From: Desulfuromonadaceae bacterium
Lineage (GTDB): Bacteria; Desulfobacterota; Desulfuromonadia; Geobacterales; Pseudopelobacteraceae
Assembly (NCBI GenBank): GCA_028683435.1
Contig: JAQUIG010000003.1
Location: forward strand, 1-64,000
DNA: 64,000 nucleotides
Direction of reading: 5' to 3'
Part shown: piece by piece, positions 34,808 through 43,834 of the stretch
Numbering within the stretch: position 1 is the stretch's first letter
How the letters are laid out: every line of letters begins with the position of its first letter
Program-made: the position numbers and the translations under genes
Notes under the pieces: generated by a model
What the model saw: only the letters and a program-made list of their open reading frames with translations
What the model was told of the DNA's origin: nothing
Databases searched by the model: none

Positions 34808-35173
34808 ATGGCAAACATTCTGATTGTTGATGATTCATCCACCATGCGTAAAATTATTTCGAGATCTCTTCGTCAGGCCGGTCTTACCGTTGATGAAATC
34901 TACGAAGCAGGTGACGGCATCGAGGGACTGGGAGTTATTGCCTCCGGTAAATCCATTCAGTTGATTCTGTCCGATATCAATATGCCGAACATGGATGGAC
35001 TTGAGTTTGTCAAAGCGGTACGCGCCAACGGCAATACAACCCCTATTGTCATGATCACTACGGAAGGGGGCGAGGAGATCATTGCTGAGGCTATGTCGAG
35101 CGGCGCGAGTGACAGCATTAAAAAACCGTTTACCCCCGACCAGCTTCAGGAAAAGCTGGGAGGGATGCTATGA
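34808..35173 (+). CDS. cheY: CheY-like single-domain response regulator
   Basis: A 121-residue receiver domain with no output domain. The acidic pair is in ILIVDDSS (about 9-10), the phosphoacceptor Asp in LILSDINMPNMDG (about Asp54), the conserved Thr in VMITTEGG and Lys in IKKPF. The start is the ATG at 34808 behind AAGGAG; an in-frame ATG ten codons upstream lacks a ribosome site. It overlaps cheX by four bases, so it probably acts in flagellar motor control with CheX as its phosphatase. Confidence 0.93.
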   Translation: MANILIVDDSSTMRKIISRSLRQAGLTVDEIYEAGDGIEGLGVIASGKSIQLILSDINMPNMDGLEFVKAVRANGNTTPIVMITTEGGEEIIAEAMSSGASDSIKKPFTPDQLQEKLGGML

Positions 35174-35676
35174 CCCTCAATCCGGATATTTCCCGGTCAA
35201 CCAGCTTTACCGAAGCGCAGGTAGCCGGTTACGTGATTGATGCAACGAAAGAAGTATTCTCCACCATGGTCATGATGGAGATAACGGACGAGTTTCCGCT
35301 CAAGGAGCCGGTCAGTCGCTTTAAATGCAGTATTACCGGAATGGTAGGTTTTGCCGGAACCTACTCCGGAGTTATTTCAATTCACTGTCCGGTCGCCCTG
35401 GCACTGAAGATCACCTCCAACATGCTTGGACTTGATTGTGATGAGGTTAACGAAGACTTAAATGATGCCATCGGAGAAATTGCCAACATGCTGGGGGGGA
35501 GCGTCAAGCAGGTGCTCTCCAAGGGGGGGCTGGATGTCAAGTTGTCCATTCCGACAGTCATATCGGGAGAAGATTATACCGTTAACTCGCTTTCTGACAA
35601 TGATTGCGTAGTCGTCCCCTTTACCGTTGAAGAACATACGCTATTGGTCGGGATTACGCTGAAGAAGGAAGATTAG
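35170..35676 (+). CDS. cheX: CheX-like CheY-P phosphatase
   Basis: A 168-residue protein of the CheC/CheX/FliY family. The family's active motif E-x-x-N is seen in GEIANMLGG (about 97-105). One copy of the motif is the CheX pattern, in contrast to the two of CheC. It is coupled to cheY by ATGA overlap, supporting a role in dephosphorylating that receiver. No membrane segment is visible. Confidence 0.87.
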   Translation: MTLNPDISRSTSFTEAQVAGYVIDATKEVFSTMVMMEITDEFPLKEPVSRFKCSITGMVGFAGTYSGVISIHCPVALALKITSNMLGLDCDEVNEDLNDAIGEIANMLGGSVKQVLSKGGLDVKLSIPTVISGEDYTVNSLSDNDCVVVPFTVEEHTLLVGITLKKED

Positions 35677-35747
35677 TCTAATCCTGCATCTCCGGCTGTT
35701 GTGACACTCGGCAGTCATCCTGAAGCTGTACCGGAAGACAATACTAC

Positions 35748-36815
35748 ATGGATGGTTATACAACTCTATACGCGATGCTGGAAACAGCCCTTAAGCAGGC
35801 AGGCGAAGAAAGCGGCATGCTGCTGGGGCAGGAGCTTTCGATTGCCCTTGCAGACTCGCTTTCGACAACCAAAAGCTCTTATTTCGGCGCTCTTGACGAT
35901 GGCTGCTTCGTCCTCGGAGTAGACTCGGGCGAGGCCTACGCGGGGCAGTTCTACCTCGTATTCTCTTTGCGTGATGCGATTGTCATGAGCAGTATCCTGC
36001 TCGGCATCCCTCCGGCGCGCATCCAGGAAAAGAAACGGCTCTCAATCATCGAAAATGACGATATTGACGCTTTTTCCGAAATAGCCAACATGGTAAACGG
36101 CGCGCTTAATACCGTCTTTCAGGGAGCGCTACCCAACAAAGTCCGTCTCAAGCTGTTGTCCCCCAATAAATACATTCCAGAAATTGACCAACTGACCCCT
36201 GAGGAGCCGATCCCGGACGGCGACTACCTGATGTTTCGCTCCAAACTGGAGATGCCGGATCAGGAAATGAACTATCTGGACGTTTTGATTCCGGTCGCTT
36301 TAGCTGAGCTGTATGACCCGCAACCGACGGTTGTCGAAGCAGAGGTTGAGGAAGCAACTGAGACAAAGATCGCTGGTAGTGATGATACAGGAGACGCACC
36401 GGGAGAAGAGGGTGAAGCCGCACCGGGAGCAGGTGGTGGAGTTGACAGTATCATTGTGCTGGAGGACAATGAAGAACAGCGCCAGCAGCTGATCGGTCTG
36501 GTTGCCTTTACCGGATTCCAGACCGCTGAAGGGACACTTAATGCGGATATAAAAGAGCTGTTTGCCGGTAGAAATGTTAAACTGGTTATCATCGGCTCCC
36601 AGGATGCCGATGATCGCGAATTAGCTGTCTGCATAAAAGTCAATGCCATTCGCCAGGATTCACCGCCGCCGATCATCATGAGTGCCGAGTGCTGGACGAG
36701 AACAGCCGTTCTGAAAGCTCTTAAATACGGCGCGCGCGATATTATCATAAAGCCCTTCGATGGTGCCGATGTAACTGCTAAAGTCCGTCGTTACTGCAAA
36801 ATTGCGCTGGTTTAG
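35748..36815 (+). CDS. CheC-like protein fused to a degenerate receiver domain
   Basis: A 355-residue protein. The first 190 residues form a CheC/CheX-like domain with the motif SEIANMVNGAL (about 107-117). An acidic, low-complexity linker (about 195-230) follows, then a receiver-like domain (about 232-355) opening IIVLEDNEEQ. At the phosphoacceptor position the strand LVII is followed by Gly (LVIIGSQDADD) where Asp is expected, while Ser (IIMSAE) and Lys (IIKPF) persist. It is thus probably a pseudo-receiver. It lies 71 bases after cheX and belongs to the same run. ATG at 35748; the ribosome site is weak. Confidence 0.82.
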   Translation: MDGYTTLYAMLETALKQAGEESGMLLGQELSIALADSLSTTKSSYFGALDDGCFVLGVDSGEAYAGQFYLVFSLRDAIVMSSILLGIPPARIQEKKRLSIIENDDIDAFSEIANMVNGALNTVFQGALPNKVRLKLLSPNKYIPEIDQLTPEEPIPDGDYLMFRSKLEMPDQEMNYLDVLIPVALAELYDPQPTVVEAEVEEATETKIAGSDDTGDAPGEEGEAAPGAGGGVDSIIVLEDNEEQRQQLIGLVAFTGFQTAEGTLNADIKELFAGRNVKLVIIGSQDADDRELAVCIKVNAIRQDSPPPIIMSAECWTRTAVLKALKYGARDIIIKPFDGADVTAKVRRYCKIALV

Positions 36816-36834
36816 TTTCTATGCAGGCTTCATA

Positions 36835-38922
36835 ATGAACCAACCATTAGTTCTACAACTTTTTTCTGCTCAATTCCGCAGAGCCCTTTTTTTCAGTGTG
36901 CTGATGTTCGTGCTTGCCGTACCGATCCTTCCGGCAAAAGCGTATGCGTCCTTTCCCAACCGTCTCTACCGGATAGATATACGCCCTCAAAAAAACTTTA
37001 CCCGTCTTACGCTCCGCCTGGCAGATCCCCCGCATTACAGGTTGGTGGCTATTCCGGGTAACCGTCTTCGTCTTGTCATACAAGACACCGGTGGGACACT
37101 GTTCAAAAAGTTCCGGCGTTATTCAGACAAAAATATCGGCGGCTTGGTTCTTAAACAACGGGGCAACAGCCTGCTGGTTACTTTTCAGTTTTCTCAGGCA
37201 GCTGGATGGCGGGATCTGTCCCGCCATGATATCAGCGCCATAACAGTTGATATTGGTGCCCCCTTCAGGCCGGGCCCCCCGCAGCCGACTCTTGCGGGGC
37301 GTGAAAAGATATGGGAAGGGGTTGAAAAACTGGTGCGGAACTTCGACCCGCCGCTGAAGTCGGAGATCCCTTTTTCTCCGACGGATCGCCAGGTGCTGAA
37401 AAATTTTCTTACTGATGATGAACAGAAAAATTTCATGGCAGCTGAGGCTGCTCTATACAAGGGGCAACTGACTGAAGCCGAGGAGCTGTTTACCCGCTTT
37501 GCGTCGTCTCAGACGCCGATTCGGCCGCTGGCGCTTTATCGCCTTGCAGAAACATGGTACAAGCTGCAAAAATATTCACAGGCCCTGGCCGCTTTTCATG
37601 AGGCGGAAAAATTGTGGCCGGCCTACCTCGGGATAAATCCGGGAGTGACCTTTTATTACGGTGACAGTATCGCCAGAAGTGGAGAAGTGGCCTCTGCCCG
37701 CCCTTTGCTTACCGCTCTTGTTGTACGGCTGGCTGACAAAACCTATGCGCCGGCACTGCTCGTACGGCTGGGTGATATTCTCGCCCGGCAGGGTCATGAG
37801 CACGAGGCTCTTGCGATCTACCAAAATGTAGCGGAAAATTTCAAAGGGAACAAAGCCTCTCAGATGGCTTTAATGCGGGTTGCTGACAGTGGCTTTCTTC
37901 AATCGACACGCTGGAATTACCGCTCGATCAGCGACGTATATCTGAACGCTTCCCGGCAAAGCGGCGACCTCGACATGCGTGAGGAAGCACACTTTAAATA
38001 TGTACTGCTTGAATCGATCCATGGTGAAGCGGGTGAAGCGCTGCAGCTGGTTATGAGCTTTCAGCGAAAGTTTCCCCGCGGCGTATATGTTGCCGTGGTC
38101 AGAACAATTCGGGAGGTCCTCGTTGCTGAAGCCTACCGGGATGCGGAGTGGAACAAGGACCCTTCTGCATTACTGCGGTTCATGGATGAGCAGTACGAGT
38201 ATCTTGCCGGCTGTGTTGAGCAACCCGGTTTTCTTGCGACAGTTACACGTGCCTACAGCGAAGCCGGGCGGCCGATTGAGCTGGTCAAGTTGCTGACCTC
38301 TTTGGTTGAGCGATCGTGGGCGGCTTCGGTGGCGCCGGAACTGTATGTCAGCATCGTTGACAACGCTGAACTGATTGGTGATTCGGCGGCTGCCGAGCGG
38401 AACATTAAAGCTTTTCTGGGTAAATTCAGTACCAACCCGCGGGCGCGGATGATGACGGAACGACTCGGCTCAATTTATTTTTCGGCGGGGAAATATCAGC
38501 AGGTCAAGGAAACACTCCTCTGGCTGCTCAACAAAGGGGAACGGGCCCAACGTACCGAAAGTTATTACCTGTTGGGACGATCGCTCTGGGAGCTTCAACT
38601 CTATGCACAGGCGGCCAGATCGATGGACCTTTTTCTCTCGACTCCGTCGGGGCGTGATCCACGTACCATGCCGGACGCTTATTTCGTTGCCGGTTCTGCC
38701 AGGGAAAGCCTGGGCGATCGAAAGGGAGCTTTGAAGCAATTTGAGGCTGCGCTCAAACTGCCGGATAATAGTCGGAATGATGAGTTTATCTACAGAGCAG
38801 GGCAGATTAATCTCCGCGAAGGCAATACCGGTCGTGCAAAAGAGCTGTTTGGTCAGCTTGCTGAAAAAGGGAAGGATCCCGACTGGCAGAAGCTTGCCAG
38901 GCAGGCACTGTCAACGCTTTAA
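36835..38922 (+). CDS. Exported AMIN/TPR-like repeat protein
   Basis: A 695-residue protein with an N-terminal signal sequence (FFSVLMFVLAVPILPAKAYA; cut near residue 40). An AMIN-like beta domain (about 45-150: YRIDIRPQKNFTRLTLRL, RLRLVIQD) is followed by about 500 residues of tetratricopeptide-like helical repeats (for example LYKGQLTEAEELF, LYRLAETWYKLQKYSQALAAF, YFVAGSARESLGDRKGALKQFEAAL). The ATG at 36835 is preferred; an upstream in-frame start would overlap the preceding gene. It sits between che genes and flgB, so a periplasmic role in flagellar assembly or placement is inferred. Confidence 0.8.
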   Translation: MNQPLVLQLFSAQFRRALFFSVLMFVLAVPILPAKAYASFPNRLYRIDIRPQKNFTRLTLRLADPPHYRLVAIPGNRLRLVIQDTGGTLFKKFRRYSDKNIGGLVLKQRGNSLLVTFQFSQAAGWRDLSRHDISAITVDIGAPFRPGPPQPTLAGREKIWEGVEKLVRNFDPPLKSEIPFSPTDRQVLKNFLTDDEQKNFMAAEAALYKGQLTEAEELFTRFASSQTPIRPLALYRLAETWYKLQKYSQALAAFHEAEKLWPAYLGINPGVTFYYGDSIARSGEVASARPLLTALVVRLADKTYAPALLVRLGDILARQGHEHEALAIYQNVAENFKGNKASQMALMRVADSGFLQSTRWNYRSISDVYLNASRQSGDLDMREEAHFKYVLLESIHGEAGEALQLVMSFQRKFPRGVYVAVVRTIREVLVAEAYRDAEWNKDPSALLRFMDEQYEYLAGCVEQPGFLATVTRAYSEAGRPIELVKLLTSLVERSWAASVAPELYVSIVDNAELIGDSAAAERNIKAFLGKFSTNPRARMMTERLGSIYFSAGKYQQVKETLLWLLNKGERAQRTESYYLLGRSLWELQLYAQAARSMDLFLSTPSGRDPRTMPDAYFVAGSARESLGDRKGALKQFEAALKLPDNSRNDEFIYRAGQINLREGNTGRAKELFGQLAEKGKDPDWQKLARQALSTL

Positions 38923-39062
38923 TCGAAGTTATCCATTCCGTAAGTACAACAACAAAAGTCAATATTCTGACTTTGCCAAAATAATGGCACGCTCTGCGTC
39001 CTCATTGAGGCCTTTTGCGCAGAAATATCCCATTCTGGCGCCATTTTTATGGTTGTTGTCAG

Positions 39063-39078
39063 TGGTATATATTTTGCA
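39063..39078 (+). promoter_or_regulatory. Candidate sigma-54 promoter of flgB
   Basis: TGGTAT, five bases, TTGCA, with the invariant GG (39064-39065) and GC (39076-39077) ten bases apart. The -12 half matches fully, the -24 half in four of six. The start site would be near 39089, 18 bases before the flgB ATG. Confidence 0.45.
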
Positions 39079-39106
39079 TAATCAACATTTTCGGAGGGAG
39101 CCGGAT

Positions 39107-39541
39107 ATGCAAATTGACGGGATTTTCAGCAGTACTATCGGTCTTCTGGGGAAGAGTATTGATCTGAGGGCTAAAAATCAGAATTTGATCGCCTCCAATA
39201 TCGCCAATGCCGAAACACCGAACTTTGTTCCCAAAGAACTGGCTTTTGAGCAGGAATTGCAGGGAGCTCTAAAAAACCGCCAATCCGGGCAACGCCCCTC
39301 TTCTACTCCGCACGCACGCCACATTCCAATCAGGGGTTCCGGAGCAGGCAGTTCCGTGGAGTCGGTTTCAGGGCGGGTTGTCGAAACACCCTCCAAGACA
39401 CCCGGCATAGACGGCAATGCTGTCGAGCTTGAAAATGAAATGGGAAGACTGGCTGAAAACCAGATCATGTTTAACGCCTCAGTTCAACTGCTGAACAAAA
39501 AATTTGAGGGTTTGCGGACCGCAATCAAAGAGGGTAAATAA
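39107..39541 (+). CDS. flgB: Flagellar proximal rod protein FlgB
   Basis: A 144-residue rod subunit. It has the rod/hook family N-terminus (LRAKNQNLIASNIANAETPNF, about 21-41) and the C-terminal helix (NQIMFNASVQLLNKKFEGLRTAI). The start is the ATG at 39107 behind GGAGGGAG; the long frame open upstream lies inside the TPR gene. It is the first gene of the flagellar run and touches flgC. Confidence 0.94.
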   Translation: MQIDGIFSSTIGLLGKSIDLRAKNQNLIASNIANAETPNFVPKELAFEQELQGALKNRQSGQRPSSTPHARHIPIRGSGAGSSVESVSGRVVETPSKTPGIDGNAVELENEMGRLAENQIMFNASVQLLNKKFEGLRTAIKEGK

Positions 39542-39979
39542 ATGGACTTTTTTAGTTCTATGAATGTGAGTTCGTCGGCACTTTCCGCCGGGCGGACGCG
39601 CATGAACCTGATATCCAGCAATCTTGCTAATGCCAATGCTACGCGAACGCCCGAAGGGGGGCCATACAAGCGGAAAGATGCGGTTTTCGCCGCGACTCCG
39701 GTTGACAGCCCCTTTAACAGGGCTCTTGATGGTGCAACAGCCCAGCAGGTGCGGAAAGTGGAAGTTTCCGAAATTGTTGAGGACCGTAATCCTCCCCGCC
39801 TGCAGTATGATCCCGGACACCCGGATGCCAATCCGCAAGGGTATGTGGCCATGCCAAACGTCAACGTGGTTGAAGAAATGACCGACATGATCAGCGCTAC
39901 AAGGTCATATGAAGCAAATGTAACCGCCGTTCAGGCAGCCAAAAGCATGGCCCTTAAAACACTCGAAATCGGCCGGTAA
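39542..39979 (+). CDS. flgC: Flagellar proximal rod protein FlgC
   Basis: A 145-residue rod subunit. The N-terminal heptad region SALSAGRTRMNLISSNLANANATRT (from about residue 12) and the C-terminal segment GYVAMPNVNVVEEMTDMI with the SYEANVTAVQA helix are diagnostic. It starts on the base after the flgB stop, so translation is coupled. Confidence 0.95.
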   Translation: MDFFSSMNVSSSALSAGRTRMNLISSNLANANATRTPEGGPYKRKDAVFAATPVDSPFNRALDGATAQQVRKVEVSEIVEDRNPPRLQYDPGHPDANPQGYVAMPNVNVVEEMTDMISATRSYEANVTAVQAAKSMALKTLEIGR

Positions 39980-40015
39980 CCTTTTAAAACAAAGAAATTC
40001 AAGAGGATATAACCC

Positions 40016-40318
40016 ATGGTAATTAGCGGAATTGAGAGCGGAATAGGGATGTCGAAAGCCTTTCCGGAAATAAACAAGACCAGTCCGGCATCTACGGTCG
40101 ATGGTGCGGGTAAGTTCTTCAGTGAACTTGTTTCTAAAGTGAATGACATTCAGGTGCAGTCGGACAAGTCGATCCAGGGACTCGCCAGCGGAGAGAATAA
40201 AAATCTCCACGAAGTCATGATCGCAGTCGAGAAAGCGAGCATATCGTTCCAGTTTATGTCGCAGGTACGCAACAAGGCACTTGAAGCCTACCAGGAAGTC
40301 ATGCGTATGCAGGTATAA
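40016..40318 (+). CDS. fliE: Flagellar hook-basal body protein FliE
   Basis: A 100-residue adaptor between the MS ring and the rod. The C-terminal half is typical: [38 protein letters not shown]. It follows flgC after 36 bases with GAGGA upstream. FlgB-FlgC-FliE is the usual order. Confidence 0.92.
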   Translation: MVISGIESGIGMSKAFPEINKTSPASTVDGAGKFFSELVSKVNDIQVQSDKSIQGLASGENKNLHEVMIAVEKASISFQFMSQVRNKALEAYQEVMRMQV

Positions 40319-40341
40319 TTCCCGCCGGGACGAGCTATCTT

Positions 40342-40370
40342 TTGACAGCAGCACCCTTGATAGTCAGAAT
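40342..40370 (+). promoter_or_regulatory. Candidate sigma-70 promoter ahead of fliF
   Basis: TTGACA (40342-40347, full match), 17 bases, CAGAAT (40365-40370, four of six). It lies in the 133-base fliE-fliF gap, the largest break in the first half of the flagellar run. A T7 stretch after a weak stem near 40,400 is also present. Confidence 0.4.
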
Positions 40371-40451
40371 AAAGCATACGCCTGATACGGTCAGCATTTT
40401 TTTGCAGCAGCAATCTGTAATTTATTAATCGAAAGGTATATAACCCCGCCA

Positions 40452-42032
40452 ATGCCAGAAGGAATCCGTAGACTCATAGAGCCTTTTCTTGCACTTTCTC
40501 CAGGCAAACAGATGGTGATTGTCACAGTGGCTTTTCTCTCTGCCGTTGCATTCGCAATGCTGATCTTTGTCGCAAACCGCACCGACTACAAGCCTCTCTT
40601 CACCAATCTGACCTCAGAGGATGCCGGTGAAATAGTCAAAAAACTGAAGGATGCCAAAACACCATATCAGTTTACAGCTGATGGCAAGGGAATTCTTGTG
40701 CCGTCTGACAAAGTGTACGAACTCCGCCTGACATTGGCGTCAGAGGGGATCCCCCAGGGAGGCGGCGTCGGTTTTGAAATATTCGACCGGAAAAATTTCG
40801 GCATGACCGAGTTCGTTCAGAAACTTAATTATCAACGAGCCCTGCAGGGTGAACTATCAAGAACAATTTCACAGCTGAACGGTGTCGAACAGGCGCGCGT
40901 ACATCTGGTAATACCCGAAAAATCACTTTTCAAGGATAATGAAAGGCCGGCCACCGCCTCCATCGTCCTCAAGATGAAATCAAACCGCGCCCTGCGCGAT
41001 TCTGAGGTGCAGGGGGTCGTTCATCTGGTTGCCTCTTCTATCGAAGGGATGGACCCGGAACAGGTTACCCTTCTTGACAGCCGCGGCAAGATTCTCAGCA
41101 AAGGGGGGAGCAGTGACCCGACGTCCCGCATGAGTTCGGCCATGCAGGAAACCCAGCGTGCGTATGAAAGAAATGTTGAGGAACGGATACAATCACTGCT
41201 TGACCGTATTGTCGGTGGGGGGAAGTCGGTGGCGCGTGTCACGGCCTCTTTCGATTTCAAACAGGTTGAGCGGGTTGAAGAAAAGTATGATCCGGAGTCA
41301 ACTGCCGTCCGCAGCGAGCAGCGGACGGAGGAGAAGGGCTCGTCTACCACAAGCGGCGCAGGTGTTCCAGGTGTGCAGACCAACCTTGGACGCACAACAG
41401 CTGGAGGGGGTGCAACCTCTGGCGGCGGCTCCAAAAATGACGAAACCCTTAACTATGAAGTAAGCCGCACAACGGCGAAGATTATTGAACCGGTGGGGGC
41501 ACTCAGTAAAATTTCTGTTGCTGTGCTTGTTGACGGCAAGTATGAAGCTCCCGCAGCGGTTAAGGAAGGGCAGATTGCCAAGGCAAAATACGCGCCCCGC
41601 TCACCTGACGAACTACTCAAAATAGAAACACTGGTTAAAAGTGCCGTTGGATTTAATTCTGAGCGGGGTGACCAGCTGACGGTTCAGAATATCCCCTTTC
41701 AGGAAACCGACGAGGGGGGGAGCGTTGAAACCGCAACTTGGTGGACAAACCCGTTTTTCATCTCTCTGGCTAAAAATCTGATGATCGGAATCGGCTTTCT
41801 GGTGTTGGTCCTGTTTGTCATCCGCCCGCTTCTGGCCTCGCTACGACTCGTAAAGCGTCCGACACTGGAGAGTTTTGAAGCGATTGGAGCGGGTGGAGAG
41901 CAGTTGACAACGACTGAACGAGCGCAGATTAGCGCCCAGATGGCGGAACAGAAGAACTTGATCGAGCAGGCAAAGAAAGATCCCTATCAGGTCGCCCAGA
42001 TATTACAGAACTGGGTCGCTGAGGACAAGTAG
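40452..42032 (+). CDS. fliF: Flagellar MS-ring protein FliF
   Basis: A 526-residue inner-membrane ring protein. Two transmembrane helices are visible: about 22-43 (MVIVTVAFLSAVAFAMLIF) and about 440-460 (LMIGIGFLVLVLFVI). The periplasmic YscJ-like domain lies between (KLKDAKTPYQFTADGKGILVPSDKVYELR, QRALQGELSRTI). The C-terminal tail (KNLIEQAKKDPYQVAQILQNWVAEDK) binds FliG, the next gene. An unusually Gly/Ser-rich segment is at about 300-330. Confidence 0.96.
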   Translation: MPEGIRRLIEPFLALSPGKQMVIVTVAFLSAVAFAMLIFVANRTDYKPLFTNLTSEDAGEIVKKLKDAKTPYQFTADGKGILVPSDKVYELRLTLASEGIPQGGGVGFEIFDRKNFGMTEFVQKLNYQRALQGELSRTISQLNGVEQARVHLVIPEKSLFKDNERPATASIVLKMKSNRALRDSEVQGVVHLVASSIEGMDPEQVTLLDSRGKILSKGGSSDPTSRMSSAMQETQRAYERNVEERIQSLLDRIVGGGKSVARVTASFDFKQVERVEEKYDPESTAVRSEQRTEEKGSSTTSGAGVPGVQTNLGRTTAGGGATSGGGSKNDETLNYEVSRTTAKIIEPVGALSKISVAVLVDGKYEAPAAVKEGQIAKAKYAPRSPDELLKIETLVKSAVGFNSERGDQLTVQNIPFQETDEGGSVETATWWTNPFFISLAKNLMIGIGFLVLVLFVIRPLLASLRLVKRPTLESFEAIGAGGEQLTTTERAQISAQMAEQKNLIEQAKKDPYQVAQILQNWVAEDK

Positions 42033-42035
42033 TAA

Positions 42036-42098
42036 GGGCGCTGCATATCGCGCCCAGCCAGGCAGCAAAATCAGGGCGCGGCACGCAGCGCCCCTACA
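42036..42098 (+). repeat. REP-like palindromic element between fliF and fliG
   Basis: Two GGGCGC...GCGCCC palindromes (42036-42055 and 42074-42093); the outer arms GGGCGCTGC and GCAGCGCCC also pair with each other. Its ending, GCAGCGCCCCTACA, is of a type common as intergenic repeats in many bacterial genomes. It sits directly after the fliF stop and before the fliG ribosome site. Confidence 0.75.
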
Positions 42099-42109
42099 AA
42101 AGGGATACT

Positions 42110-43102
42110 ATGACCGGTTCAGAAAAAGCCGCAATCTTGCTGCTGTACCTTGGAAATGATGTGACAGGCAAGGTTTTCGAGCATATGGATGATACCGAAA
42201 TAAAAAAAATCAGTAAGAGTATGGGTACACTCGGGCATGTCTCGCGCGAAACGATCATGGAAGTTGTTACCGGCTTTACAGCGGTAATCGACCCTGAATC
42301 GGGTATTTTTTCGCAGGGGGATGAATTCGTATTAAAAATACTCGAGAAGGCCCTCGGGACTGAAAAAGCCCAGATATTGATGGACGAGCTTCAGGCCTCC
42401 AGTTATGGCGATCTGGTCGACATTCTGGCGAATATGGACTCGAAAAGTATCGCCAATTTCCTTTCTCAGGAGCACCCTCAGACCATCGCGGTCATCCTGG
42501 CCAAACTCAAATCGAAGCAGACCAGCGAGATAATCAGCATCCTGCCGCAAGAACTTCAGGCGGAAGTGGTGTTACGCATTGCCGATGTCGAACAGGTGTC
42601 GCCGGATATTCTGAAAGAAATCGATGAAGTCATGAAGCGTGAACTCAGTTCGATGGGGGGGACACAACGTTACAAGGTCGGCGGTATCGACAAGGTAGTC
42701 GATATGTTCAACCATTTTGATCGCAGCAAGGAAAAGCAGATCCTTGACAAACTGGATGTTCTCAGTCCGCCGTTGTCAGAAATTATCCGCAAACACCTCT
42801 TTACCTTCGAAGATGTCTTCGCCCTGGATGATCGGAGCATTCAGTCCGTTATGCGTGAAGTCTCAAACGACACCTTGACCCTGGCCATGAAAACCTCACC
42901 GGAGGAGGTCAAGGAAAAGATTTTCAAGAATATTTCCAGCCGTGCTGCAGACATGATCAAGGAAGATCTGGAGGTCATGGGACCGGTGCGGCTTTCTGAT
43001 GTTGAAAAGGCACAGGGAGAGATCATCAAGATCGTGCGTAAGATGGAGGAAGAGGGAAAAATAGTTCTGGCCGGCCGTGGAAGTGAAGATGTCCTCGTCT
43101 AA
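42110..43102 (+). CDS. fliG: Flagellar motor switch protein FliG
   Basis: A 330-residue C-ring protein that couples to FliF and the stator. The middle domain has the EHPQ motif (SQEHPQTIAVILAKL, about 123-137), and the C-terminal domain carries the charged motor residues (FTFEDVFALDDRSIQSVMREV, about 227-247). The start TGSEKAAILLLYLGNDV is typical. GGG lies 6 bases upstream of the ATG. It overlaps fliH by 14 bases. Confidence 0.97.
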   Translation: MTGSEKAAILLLYLGNDVTGKVFEHMDDTEIKKISKSMGTLGHVSRETIMEVVTGFTAVIDPESGIFSQGDEFVLKILEKALGTEKAQILMDELQASSYGDLVDILANMDSKSIANFLSQEHPQTIAVILAKLKSKQTSEIISILPQELQAEVVLRIADVEQVSPDILKEIDEVMKRELSSMGGTQRYKVGGIDKVVDMFNHFDRSKEKQILDKLDVLSPPLSEIIRKHLFTFEDVFALDDRSIQSVMREVSNDTLTLAMKTSPEEVKEKIFKNISSRAADMIKEDLEVMGPVRLSDVEKAQGEIIKIVRKMEEEGKIVLAGRGSEDVLV

Positions 43103-43817
43103 GATCATAAAGCAGGCAGACCAGAGCAGATCAAACGTTTCAGAATTCAGTTTCAGAAACATCGGCAAGTCTGGCGGATCGGCTCCTGCAGAACTCGGTA
43201 CAGGCGGTTTTGTGCCGATGGGACTGTTTCAAAGCGGTGATCCGCAGGACCAGCCGGTTGATGCCGGGCCTCCCGTGATTGAAATCAGCGAAGATGACCT
43301 CAACCAGAGAACAAGTGATGCATTTAATGCCGGCCTCAAAGAAGGTAAAGAGCTTGCGGAACGAGGACTTGTCAACGTCTTCAGGGCGTTACGGGCTTCA
43401 AGTGAAACTATTCACAACCTGAGAGACAAAATCTTCCGGGAATCAGAGGACGAAGTAATCAAGCTGGTCATGCTCGTTGCCCGCAAAGTGATCATCCGCG
43501 AGATAACCGAGAACCGGACGATTCTGGCCGGGATAGTGCAAAATGCGCTTGCCGGTTTGTCGGCCCGTGAGGAAATAACCGTGCGCATCAATCCCGATGA
43601 TTACCTGCTGGTTACTTCCGGACGTAATGAACTGCTGCAAAATGAACTGCTCAATGAGCGACTGCTGCTCAAGCCTGATCCGTCGGTTTCCGCCGGTTTC
43701 TGCTTCGTAGATACGGTTATGGGAACGGTTGATGCCTCTCTGGACGGACAGATGGACCAGATATACCGAAGCCTTATTGAACAACGCACCGTTGCTGCTG
43801 CCGTTGAAGAACCATGA
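43089..43817 (+). CDS. fliH: Flagellar export regulator FliH
   Basis: A 242-residue negative regulator of the FliI ATPase and part of its peripheral stalk. The C-terminal half shows the family features: VIKLVMLVARKVIIREI and the VRINPDDYLLV segment. The N-terminal 80 residues are Gly/Ser/Pro-rich and unordered. The ATG at 43089 inside fliG is chosen; two GTG codons 6 and 12 bases further upstream are alternatives. fliI follows after 17 bases. Confidence 0.88.
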   Translation: MSSSKIIKQADQSRSNVSEFSFRNIGKSGGSAPAELGTGGFVPMGLFQSGDPQDQPVDAGPPVIEISEDDLNQRTSDAFNAGLKEGKELAERGLVNVFRALRASSETIHNLRDKIFRESEDEVIKLVMLVARKVIIREITENRTILAGIVQNALAGLSAREEITVRINPDDYLLVTSGRNELLQNELLNERLLLKPDPSVSAGFCFVDTVMGTVDASLDGQMDQIYRSLIEQRTVAAAVEEP

Positions 43818-43834
43818 CGTGGGATTGATGCGAT

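Noticed and set aside
38975-38995. TGGCACG near flgB as a sigma-54 -24 element
   Set aside because: The following GC is eight bases after GG, not ten, so the spacing is wrong.
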